From Acrocarpospora catenulata (GTDB lineage: Bacteria; Actinomycetota; Actinomycetes; Streptosporangiales; Streptosporangiaceae): a stretch of 64,000 bases of DNA. The notes under the pieces were generated by a model, which searched no databases, was not told the DNA's origin, and saw nothing but the letters and a program-made list of their open reading frames with translations. The stretch spans positions 62,001 through 126,000 of the forward strand of contig NZ_JAHCST010000013.1 of the NCBI RefSeq assembly GCF_018476525.1, written 5' to 3'. Below, one piece after another: positions 33,451-44,430 of the stretch; the stretch's first letter is position 1; every line of letters begins with the position of its first letter. Both the position numbers and the translations under genes were made by a program.

Positions 33451-33792
33451 ATGACGGAAATGTACGACCCGAGCCCCTACACGGTGTGGCGCGCCATCGC
33501 CGACACCGACCAGTTCGAGGTGCTGCCCGAGCACCTCGCCCTGCTCGGCCGCGCCCGCAGCGCATGGGAAGGACACCGGGAGACGGGCGCGCCCGGCCTG
33601 GACCACCGGCGCCCGTTCGGCGGGGACGACCCGTACGAGGACATGGCGGCGATCCTCGGCGACAACGACGAGGACCGGCACGCGCGGCTTTTCGGCGAGC
33701 TCGGCCTGGTGCTCGAAATTGTCCTCCAGGCCCAGCAGTTCAAACCGGGGCTGTACATCCGGGCAGCAGACGGATGGAGACTTGCCGGCTGA
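33451..33792 (+). CDS. Unassigned small protein, tandem paralogue B
   Basis: A 113-residue protein with ATG 33451, 46 nt after paralogue A. Same pattern: DQFEVLPEHLALLGRARSAWEG, GLDHRRPFGGDDPYEDMAAIL, ARLFGELGLVLEIVLQAQQFKPGLYIRAADGWRLAG. The strongest conserved block in both is the C-terminal GELGLVL-x-x-(L/V)LQA-x-QF-x-PG-(I/L)YIRA-x-DGWR, which probably carries the function. Different N-termini (MTEMYDPSPYTVWRAI here) suggest divergence after duplication. Function unknown. Confidence 0.65.
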   Translation: MTEMYDPSPYTVWRAIADTDQFEVLPEHLALLGRARSAWEGHRETGAPGLDHRRPFGGDDPYEDMAAILGDNDEDRHARLFGELGLVLEIVLQAQQFKPGLYIRAADGWRLAG

Positions 33793-33862
33793 CCATGGGG
33801 AAGCCAACCGCAGGAGGCCAACTGCGCTGATCCAGGCGTGGATCGCTCAATGGGAAGTCGGC

Positions 33863-33885
33863 CTGTCCGGCCTGTAGCCGGACAG
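33863..33885. terminator. Hairpin between convergent small genes
   Basis: Perfect 9-bp stem CTGTCCGGC/GCCGGACAG with a 5-nt loop, between paralogue B (plus) and the secreted small protein (minus). Could end transcription from both sides. Confidence 0.55.
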
Positions 33886-33955
33886 ACCCACCTTGGACGG
33901 CTTGAGATCCTTTACGGAATGGTGCACGCCATGTATGGCTGCAGCTCCGCAGCGG

Positions 33956-34297
33956 CTAGCACTTGGCCCGACCCCGCTCCTTCCCGGCTTCGTAGCCATG
34001 GCCGTAAGCCATGTTCTGAATCTCAGGCGTCAGCGCGCGATGGTGGTGAGAATGCAGGTCGTTGCACGAGGCTAGCCCTGCCTCGTATCCGTCGTCGTAG
34101 CCTTGCGCGCACTCCTTGAGGGCGGCCTCCGCGAAGTTCTGCCTGCACGTGGGCGGTGCCATGTTCGAGGTGGGCGTGAGGTGACTGTTGCCGGCGCTTG
34201 CGGAGGTCGGAGCGGCCGTGGCTTGTGCGGTGTCGACCGTCCCGAACGCTAGGGCGGCGATCAGCGGGCTGGCGAAGAGTAGACGTTTTCCGCGCAT
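33956..34297 (-). CDS. Small secreted protein, unassigned
   Basis: A 113-residue protein with a signal peptide (MRGKRLLFASPLIAALAFGTVDTAQATA). The mature part has four cysteines (TCRQNF, KECAQGY, ASCNDLH and the C-terminal Cys), a His cluster (HSHHHRAL) and two Gly/Tyr/Glu repeats (GYDDGYEAGLA and GHGYEAGKERG), suggesting two disulphides and possible metal contact. GGAAGGAGA precedes ATG 34297 at good distance, so it is probably expressed. No family is recognised. Confidence 0.65.
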   Translation of the reverse strand: MRGKRLLFASPLIAALAFGTVDTAQATAAPTSASAGNSHLTPTSNMAPPTCRQNFAEAALKECAQGYDDGYEAGLASCNDLHSHHHRALTPEIQNMAYGHGYEAGKERGRAKC

Positions 34298-34651
34298 CTT
34301 CGTCTCCTTCCGGCGCTATCTCGGCCAAGGTGATCCGGTCGAGGAAATAGCGCCTGGAAATGGCTCAAGAGAGCCGATCTCATAAAGGCAAGGTGAGTTG
34401 TGAAGGTCTCCACCTCCTTTCTAACCTGTCGTTCCTTCCCAGCATGTGAGTGGATTTCTGTGCCCGTCTAGACGTTTGACCTCGATCTAACCCCGATTTT
34501 CGGGGTTGGCCGCGAATCTTCGACTACGTGACTAAACATGAGGGGGCCATTCCCGTTTAGCCGGGCAGAGGCGTTTGGGTCGCGTGGTAATCGGTTTGCC
34601 CCAGGCTGGCAGCAAGTGAAATGCCCGTCCCCGGTCGGTCGAGAGCGGGCC
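34298..34651. other. Non-coding spacer
   Basis: About 350 bp between a small secreted protein gene (starting at 34297, minus) and the end of the phosphotransferase pseudogene. It holds the promoter of the former; an AT-richer stretch at 34370-34450 stands out. No coding frame or RNA gene is recognised. Confidence 0.5.
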
Positions 34652-35604
34652 CTAGTCCTTGGCGTAGATCGGCACGTCGTCATCAAGCGGGCCGGTCAGC
34701 GCGTGCAGCCAGGCCAGCGCCGCGCGGGCGGGCCGCCGCTGGTAGCCGCGTAGGTGCGGCACCCCGGCGGGGGCGGGTTCGCGGCTCATCCGCAGCCAGT
34801 ATCCGGCGTAGGCGGCCGCGTAGCCGGCGAGCGTCTCCCAGGCGGGTTGACGGCCCGGAAAGGCGATCTTGAGTGCCTGGTCGGGGTCGTGCCCTGCCAT
34901 GATCAGATGAGGGATGAGGTCGGCGTGGTCCTGCCAGGCGGCGCCTCGGGTGGCGTGCGCCCAGTCGACGAGCAGCACCCGGCCGCCGCTGATCAGCATG
35001 TTGTCGGCGCGCAGGTCCCCATGCACGAGGGTTTCCCCGTCGGCGTCATCGAGCCACAGGGTTTCCACTGGGCGAGCACGTCGATCCCGTATGGGCGTGC
35101 CTCATCGAGGTCGCCCCCGGCGGCCGCCATGGCCTGCCAACCGTGCAGCCAGCGGCCCCGCGCCTCAGCCGAGGTGGGAACCTCGCGTGCCGGGCTTGGG
35201 GTGAGCACGGGCCCGGCGGCGGCGACCGCGTCGACCACGAGCCGCACGTCGGGTGAGCGGGGCGTCAGGTCGGGGTGACGGCCGGCGATCGCGGCGAAGC
35301 ACAGCACCAACCAGCCGTCCACCTCGGCTGCCCATAGCAGGCCAGGTGCCGGCGTGGCCGCTGGCAGCCTCGCCGCGACGGCGGCCTCGTGCCGGTAGGC
35401 GGCGGCCAAGGGGTGGCCGGCCTGTACGGCCTTGACGAACACATGCCGGGTGGGCGCGCCGACGCCGAGCCGGAGGCGGGCGGCGACCCCGGGGGTGAAG
35501 CCGCCGGTCTGATCGGCGACGTCGGTGACGGGCCCGCCGAGCCGGTCGGCGATCGCGTGGCGGACGTGTCCGGGCAGGCTCGCCCACTGGGGGCGGACCG
35601 CCAC
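34652..35604 (-). pseudogene. Aminoglycoside-phosphotransferase-like gene, frameshifted
   Basis: From GTG 35604 the frame gives an APH-fold N-lobe (VRPQWASLPGHVRHAIADRLGG; GVAARLRLGVGAPTRHVFVKAV with the ATP Lys; GLLWAAEVDGWLVLCFAAIAGRHPD). Near 35068 (CAG-TGG-AAA-CCC) the sensible frame changes, continuing ETLWLDDADGETLVHGDLRADN with the catalytic HGDxxxxN motif and LLVDWAHATRG (DFG-like metal motif) to the end at 34652. One base change splits ATP-binding and catalytic lobes, so no active kinase is made. Gene start coincides with a cytochrome P450 tail on the other strand. Substrate unknown. Confidence 0.8.
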
Positions 35605-35619
35605 CAGTGCGTCGGCCAG

Positions 35620-35766
35620 CAGCTGGCCCGGGTGGAACTGCAGATCGTCTACGGCACCCTCTACAAGCGCATCCCGACCCTCGAACTCGCCACCGAGTTC
35701 GACCGTCTCACCTTCAAGCACGACCGACTCGCCTACGGCGTCTACGAACTCCCCGTCACCTGGTGA
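35620..35766 (+). pseudogene. C-terminal fragment of a cytochrome P450
   Basis: About 48 codons read LARVELQIVYGTLYKRIPTL then ELATEFDRLTFKHDRLAYGVYELPVTW and stop. This is the characteristic end of actinomycete P450s, starting in the helix after the haem-binding cysteine (LARxEL). The haem Cys loop and everything before it are gone; the sequence upstream belongs to the phosphotransferase pseudogene on the opposite strand, so a recombination joint lies close to 35605-35622. Confidence 0.8.
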
Positions 35767-35842
35767 CACCCCGAGGCCACACCTCCGCCACCGTGCTCCG
35801 GCGTCGAGCGGGCCTCCGAATTCACAGAAGTGAGGATTTGCC

Positions 35843-36172
35843 ATGAAAAAGATCATCTGTGTTGCCGCACTCGCCGCGACGACCGTGCTCACGACCGCCG
35901 GCACCGGTTTCGCGGCAGACTCCACCGGCAAGGAGCAGGTCAGCCACCAGTGCTCGTACCTCGACAGGCAGGCCACCCGCCAGGACTGCCACCCGGAGGA
36001 CGGGAGAGCCTGGGATCACAACCTCGACTGCCGCAGGTACTCGAATGTGATCGTGTGCGGGAAGCTCCGGCTCAGCAAGCGCCAGATCGTGTGCCTGCGC
36101 GAATCCATCCGGTGCGGCATGAGCTACCGCCGCGCCGAGGTGGAGTGCTCCGCCTTCGTTTGTCGTGCATGA
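35843..36172 (+). CDS. Small secreted Cys-rich protein, unassigned
   Basis: A 109-residue protein. Signal peptide MKKIICVAALAATTVLTTAGTGFA, then a basic mature part with eight cysteines (HQCSYL, QDCHPED, LDCRRYS, IVCGKLR, IVCLRES, RCGMSY, VECSAFVC), probably four disulphides. GTGAGGA lies 7 nt upstream of ATG 35843. The stop overlaps the first ATG of the GH43 remnant (ATGA), which would couple their translation, most likely by accident of the rearrangement. No family recognised; a small exported toxin, inhibitor or structural peptide are all possible. Confidence 0.6.
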   Translation: MKKIICVAALAATTVLTTAGTGFAADSTGKEQVSHQCSYLDRQATRQDCHPEDGRAWDHNLDCRRYSNVIVCGKLRLSKRQIVCLRESIRCGMSYRRAEVECSAFVCRA

Positions 36173-36888
36173 CCGTCATCGTCAGCCACGAACTGCCCTT
36201 TAACCGCACCTACGTCTACACCGCGTCGGCGGTGGACGGCACCTGGACCAAGCGGTCGCGGATCAACAACTGCTACTACGACGCCGGGCTGCTCATCGAC
36301 GACAACGACACCATGTACGTCGCCTACGGCAACACCACCATCAGCGTCGCGCAACTGTCCGCCGACGGCCTCAGCCAGGTACGCGCCCAGCAGGTGTTCA
36401 GCACGCCGTCCAGCGTCGGCACCCTGGAGGGGGCCCGCTTCTACAAGCGCAACGGCTACTACTACATCTGGCTGACCCGCCCCGCCAACGGCCAGTACGT
36501 GCTCTGCTTGACCAGCCCGTTCGGCCCGTACGAGATGCGCCAGGTCCTGCTGGACATGCCCGGCCCGATCTCCGGCGGCGGGGTGCCCCACCAGGGCTGC
36601 CTGGTGCAGACCCAGAACGGCGCTTGGTACTACATGGCGTTCGTGGACGCCTACCCCGGCGGCCGGATCTGGCTGCGGGCCAACGCCGACGTCCGCCCGG
36701 GCTCGGGACGGCAGGCGCGCTTCTCCTACAGCACGGACGGCGTGAACTTCACCGCCCTCGGCTCCGCGTTCGCCCTGAACAACTCCTGGCGGTTCTTCAT
36801 GGGCTACCGATTCGGGATCTTCAACTACGCCACCCAGGCCCTCGGCGGCTCGGTGACCGTACGACGGTTCGACCTGACCACCCCATGA
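36169..36888 (+). pseudogene. Truncated GH43-type arabinofuranosidase/xylosidase
   Basis: A 239-codon frame. The first part is from a GH43 five-bladed propeller (YYDAGLLIDDNDTMYVAYGN; EGARFYKRNGYYYIWLTRPANGQYVL; VPHQGCLVQTQNGAWYYMAF), but the N-terminal blade with the catalytic base is missing. After FVDAYPGGR the text jumps to WLRANADVRPGSGRQARFSY, which belongs to the C-terminal concanavalin-like domain (FMGYRFGIFNYATQALGGSV). So about 100 residues are missing at the front and probably a further internal piece. No signal peptide. It is probably inactive and marks a lost xylan/arabinan enzyme beside the intact esterase and xylanase. Confidence 0.75.
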
Positions 36889-36928
36889 TCACCCACACCT
36901 GATCAGAAAGAGGACACCGGGTGAGGGC

Positions 36929-40767
<3,839 letters not shown>

Positions 40768-40789
40768 GCCATCGGCTCAAGTCACCGCG

Positions 40790-41836
40790 CTACGTGGTTC
40801 CGGCCTTTTTTGGGGGGGAGGTGCTGGCGCGAACGATCAGGTTTGTGGCGAATTCGATTCGGTCCTGCGAGAGAGGCTCGTCGCTGGCCAAGGTCACCAC
40901 CATCCTGGTGGCCGCCGCCGCCATCTCGGTGAGTGGCTGGCGGATCGTGGTCAGCGGGGGGATGGCCCAGCGCATCGAGGGCATGTCGTCGAAGCCGATG
41001 ACGCTGAGGTCCTCGGGGATGCGCAGCCCCAGGCCGTGGGCCGCGTGATAGACGCCGGTGGCCTGGCCGTCGTTGCAGGTGAAGATGGCGGTGGGCGAGT
41101 GGGGCAGGCGCAGCAGCCGGCGGGTGTGGATGAGGCCGTCCTGGATCTGGAAGTCGCCCTGGCAGATCAGGTCGGGGTCGACCGGCAGCCCGGCCGTGTC
41201 CAGTGCCGCGCGGTAGCCGTCGAGCCGGGCCCGGCTGGACAGCGTGCCCGCGGGGCCGGTGATGATGGCGATGCGCCGGTGCCCGAGTTCCAGCAGATGG
41301 CGGGTGGCGGTGAGCCCGCCGTGCCAGTTGCCCGCGCCCACGGAAGGGATTCGGTGGCCGGGGTCGCCGGGCGGGTCCAGGAGGACGAGCGGGATGTCGC
41401 TGTTGGCGAGCCGGTCGCGCTGGAGGTCGGTCAGGCTGGAGAAAACCGCGATCACGCCGGTGGGGCGGCGGCTGAGCACGTCCTCCAGCCAGTCGGCCCC
41501 GGGGGTGTGTGAGCCTTGCAGTTCGGAGACCGCCACGGCCAGGTGGTGCTCGCGTGCGACCTGCCCGACGCCCTTGATGATCTCTGTCGGGTAGTCGCCC
41601 GCCAGTTCGTGGAAAACCAGCTCCACCACGGCGGCCGGGTTGCCACGCCGTCGCTGCCTGCGGAAACCGCGCTGCTGGATAAGGCCCTCGACCAGGGCGC
41701 GCGTCTCCGGCGCCACCGCGGAGCGGCCGTTCACCACCTTGGAGACCGTCGCCACGGACACACCGGCGAGCTCGGCGATCTGCGCGAGGGTCAGCGGCTC
41801 GGAGCCAGGTGCGGACGGCTCGTCGACGGCGCTCAT
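40790..41836 (-). CDS. LacI-family regulator, probably of xylan genes
   Basis: A 348-residue repressor. HTH: TLAQIAELAGVSVATVSKVVNGRSAVAPETRALVEGLI (about 16-50), followed by a periplasmic-binding-like effector domain (GVIAVFSSLTDLQRDRLANSDIPLVLLDPPGD; HLLELGHRRIAIITGP; PTAIFTCNDGQATGVYHAAHGLGLRIPEDLSVIGFDDMP). The effector is probably a xylo-oligosaccharide. It lies tail-to-tail with the xylanase. A TTTCG-N9-CGAAA element 45 nt upstream of its start suggests autoregulation. It could alternatively be the CebR equivalent for the GH5 box, but the local sites differ from that box. Confidence 0.85.
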   Translation of the reverse strand: MSAVDEPSAPGSEPLTLAQIAELAGVSVATVSKVVNGRSAVAPETRALVEGLIQQRGFRRQRRRGNPAAVVELVFHELAGDYPTEIIKGVGQVAREHHLAVAVSELQGSHTPGADWLEDVLSRRPTGVIAVFSSLTDLQRDRLANSDIPLVLLDPPGDPGHRIPSVGAGNWHGGLTATRHLLELGHRRIAIITGPAGTLSSRARLDGYRAALDTAGLPVDPDLICQGDFQIQDGLIHTRRLLRLPHSPTAIFTCNDGQATGVYHAAHGLGLRIPEDLSVIGFDDMPSMRWAIPPLTTIRQPLTEMAAAATRMVVTLASDEPLSQDRIEFATNLIVRASTSPPKKAGTT

Positions 41837-41880
41837 GAACGCAGTCTAGTGGTCAGGCCTCAGAGGCCTTCCCCTGACAG

Positions 41881-41899
41881 TTTCGGTGATCATACGAAA
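41881..41899. promoter_or_regulatory. TTTCG-N9-CGAAA element before lacI gene
   Basis: Inverted 5-bp arms TTTCG/CGAAA 9 nt apart, 45 nt upstream of the regulator start. Resembles the half-sites before the xylanase; a candidate autoregulatory operator. Confidence 0.4.
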
Positions 41900-42038
41900 T
41901 GTATACCCGCCGTAGGGCCTGCACTGGCTGCCAGGGCAACGGGGGTTAAGACCCGGCAGGCCGGGGTCGTCGCCACTGCGGGAGACACTCGCCGACCATG
42001 AGTGAGGCCGCCCCGATCCTGTAACTTTCTCTATACAG

Positions 42039-42051
42039 CAGAAACTTTCTG
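42039..42051. promoter_or_regulatory. Palindrome CAGAAACTTTCTG
   Basis: Perfect 13-bp odd palindrome of the GAAA-N-TTTC class, placed just before an esterase tail fragment. Probably the operator of a once complete xylan-related gene. Confidence 0.5.
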
Positions 42052-42091
42052 ACTTGCCGGCCGCGCACGCGGCCACCGGTCGCCTACACCG

Positions 42092-42256
42092 CAGCTGACC
42101 GACAGCCTCGCCAGGCAGGCGGCCGCCGACACGACACAGAACGTTACCTACCCCGGGACGTTCCGTCTCAGGAGCAACGAAGTCGCCGACGGCTGCCACG
42201 CCAACACCGCCGGACAACAATCGCTCGGCAGGCAGGCCCTGGCCTACTGGGGCTAG
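42092..42256 (+). pseudogene. C-terminal fragment of a secreted carbohydrate esterase
   Basis: Fifty-four sense codons reading QLTDSLARQAAADTTQNVTY then FRLRSNEVADGCHANTAGQQ and ending LGRQALAYWG. The 'LRSNEVADGCHAN-x-AG' block with its Asp and His is the end of SGNH-type acetylesterases (sialate O-acetylesterase/CE6-like). Start and catalytic Ser are absent, so a deletion joined a xylan-type promoter region to the gene end. Family assignment is from this short motif only. Confidence 0.5.
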
Positions 42257-42485
42257 CCGACAATCCACACCGGCTGACAAGTCACACTCAGCGGCACCTT
42301 CTCCATGCTTGTCCGCGAGCAATGGAGAAGGTGCCATCTCGCGGGAGCCGCCGGAGTGGCCGGAATCATCATTTTGGTCGGTAATCGTATGCTGATCGGG
42401 ACATCGCCGGATGGCGATCATTTCCCCGTTAGGCCGCATTCGTCTGGACGGCCTACGCACGTCATGAGAAAGGCGACCCGATGCC

Positions 42486-43100
42486 ATGACGGCTGTACTC
42501 GACCTGGCCGGGATCTTCGTCTTCGCCATTTCCGGGGCACTGCAGGGCGTCAGGAAGCGGCTGGACGTGGTCGGCATGGTGGTGCTGGCGTTCTTCACGG
42601 CAGTAGGCGGCGGCATCCTGCGGGACCTGTTCCTCGGCATCCAGCCTGCCGCCTTCAGCAACCTGGGCTACCTGCTGGTGCCGGTGGCGGCGACGGCGGT
42701 GGTGTTCTTCTGGCATCCGCAGGTGGCCCGGCTGATGCCCGCCGTGCTGGTGTTCGACGCGGCGGGGCTGGGCCTGTACTGCGCGGTCGGCACCGAGAAG
42801 GCGCTGCTGTTCGGCCTGTCCGCGCCGCACGCGGTGCTGCTCGGCGTGTGCACCGCCGTCGGCGGCGGCATCCTGCGCGACCTGCTCTCGGGCGAGACGC
42901 CCACACTGCTGTACGACCGGCAGCTCTACGCCGTCCCCGCCATGGTCGGCGCGATCCTGATGGCGGTGTTGTCCCGCCTCGGCGTGCCGGACTACGCGGC
43001 CATCCTTTCCGCCGCCCTGCTCGCCTTCACCCTGCGGATGCTGGCGATGCGCTACTCCTGGCGGGCACCCCTGGCCAGAGGCGTAACAACGCCGGAATGA
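42486..43100 (+). CDS. TRIC/UPF0126 family membrane channel
   Basis: A 204-residue protein of seven transmembrane helices. Two inverted halves each contain the diagnostic motif: FFTAVGGGILRDLFLG (about 40) and CTAVGGGILRDLLSG (about 128), the cation-binding GGGxxRD loops of trimeric intracellular cation channels (YadS family). The remaining helices are plain hydrophobic (LDLAGIFVFAISGAL; GYLLVPVAATAVVFFW). Function in bacteria is ion (possibly K+) or small-amine permeation; not tied to the neighbours. A PpxG-free C-terminus ends PLARGVTTPE. Confidence 0.88.
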   Translation: MTAVLDLAGIFVFAISGALQGVRKRLDVVGMVVLAFFTAVGGGILRDLFLGIQPAAFSNLGYLLVPVAATAVVFFWHPQVARLMPAVLVFDAAGLGLYCAVGTEKALLFGLSAPHAVLLGVCTAVGGGILRDLLSGETPTLLYDRQLYAVPAMVGAILMAVLSRLGVPDYAAILSAALLAFTLRMLAMRYSWRAPLARGVTTPE

Positions 43101-43349
43101 GCGCGAAATTTTCATGAACCGAAACCACGCCGACCGGCCCCGGCGCACACGTCTGACGACCTGCGCCATCAGGCAGACAGGGTCTCTGTAAATCCGACCG
43201 AATTCCGTTTTCCCTGCGAACGGAGAACGCTTTGCACCTGATGCTAACTCCCCCACCGGTCGGCCCGAATTTCGCGTGATATTGATAATCCGGCCATGGC
43301 GGCACACACTCGCGACAAAGGAGGCCTGACCCCTACTTTTGGAGCCGCA

Positions 43350-44252
43350 ATGGACCGAGCCGTAATCGGAATTCACGGGCGCAGAAAATCGACGCTCCGG
43401 CGCATCGTCTCCGCCTCCGCCGCAGTGCTCTCCGTGGTGTTCCTCTGCGTGCCGCCCGCCACCGCCCTAGCGCTGCCGACCCCGAAGGATCTGACGGCCT
43501 TCCTCGACCTCGAATGCTTCAAGACCAACCCGTACCAGCCACCCGCCACCACGCTCACGCTCCGGCACATCAACCCCGTGCTCGCCAACCTGCCGCCCGA
43601 GACCGTCACCCTCGGCCAGCGTGAGCAGCTGTGCGTCCCGGTCGCCAAGAACAACCAGATGGCACCGTCGCCCGCGATCGACTTCATCAAGTACATCGAC
43701 CTGGCCTGTTACAAGATCTCCGGCGCCACGGTGACCACGGGCCTGGTGCTCAGCCACCTCAACCCGCTGTTCCAGACCCTGCCGCGCACGCAGATCTCCA
43801 TGAACACCCCACAGCAGCTGTGCGTGCCGGTCATCAAGAACAACGTGGTCCCACCCGCCGAGGTGCTGTCGCTGGTCAGCCACATCGATCTCAAGTGCTA
43901 CGGCATCACCCCCAACACCTCGCTGAACGCGCAGTTGTCCCTGCGCCAGCTCAACCCCGTCCTGACCTCGACGATCCCCACGCACAGCGTGCAGGTCCTC
44001 TACGCCCGCCAGCTGTGCGTCCCGGTGCAGAAGGCCGGCGACAACATCCCGGCCGAAGTGTTCAACATCGTCCGGTGGATCGACCTGGAGAAGTTCGACC
44101 TCACCACCTCGGTCGTGCTGCCCACGGTCACGCTGACCCTGCGGCACATCAACCCCGTCCTGGCCGGCCTCCCGGCCGAGCAGGCCACCCTCACCGGCCC
44201 CAGCCAGCTGGCCCTGCCGGTCGCCAAGAACGGCAACCTCCCGCCCGGCTGA
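43350..44252 (+). CDS. Secreted four-repeat protein (DUF7450-like)
   Basis: About 300 residues. A signal peptide (RRIVSASAAVLSVVFLCVPPATALA) is followed by four tandem repeats of 60-65 residues. Consensus: (Y)IDLxCY-x-I...V-x-L-x-(H/Q)-(I/L)-NP-(V/L)...QLCVPV-x-KN...PP. Repeats 1-3 keep both cysteines (LECFKT...LCVPV; LACYKI...LCVPV; LKCYGI...LCVPV), but repeat 4 has lost both (LEKFDL...LALPV). The 'CYK-I...LCVPV-x-K' pattern resembles DUF7450 repeats. Probably a rigid extracellular rod with one disulphide per repeat; ligand unknown. ATG 43350 follows GGAG; an in-frame ATG at 43296 is possible. Confidence 0.65.
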   Translation: MDRAVIGIHGRRKSTLRRIVSASAAVLSVVFLCVPPATALALPTPKDLTAFLDLECFKTNPYQPPATTLTLRHINPVLANLPPETVTLGQREQLCVPVAKNNQMAPSPAIDFIKYIDLACYKISGATVTTGLVLSHLNPLFQTLPRTQISMNTPQQLCVPVIKNNVVPPAEVLSLVSHIDLKCYGITPNTSLNAQLSLRQLNPVLTSTIPTHSVQVLYARQLCVPVQKAGDNIPAEVFNIVRWIDLEKFDLTTSVVLPTVTLTLRHINPVLAGLPAEQATLTGPSQLALPVAKNGNLPPG

Positions 44253-44266
44253 TCCCCGGCGACGAT

Positions 44267-44303
44267 CCAGAGCCCTTCCCCCGTGCCGGTGGAGGGGCTC
44301 TGG
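44267..44303 (+). terminator. Hairpin after four-repeat protein gene
   Basis: Perfect 9-bp stem CCAGAGCCC/GGGCTCTGG with further GC pairing inside, 15 nt after the stop codon. Confidence 0.7.
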
Positions 44304-44430
44304 CGTTAAACCCCGATATTTCAAGGCTATTGTGGTTTTTAATCGCCAGACGTTTAACCGTTTGAGCAGAATCCTTGGCTTTGGACGTGCACAGTGGAAT
44401 GAAATGGCGCCTACCAGAGAGAAATGATCA

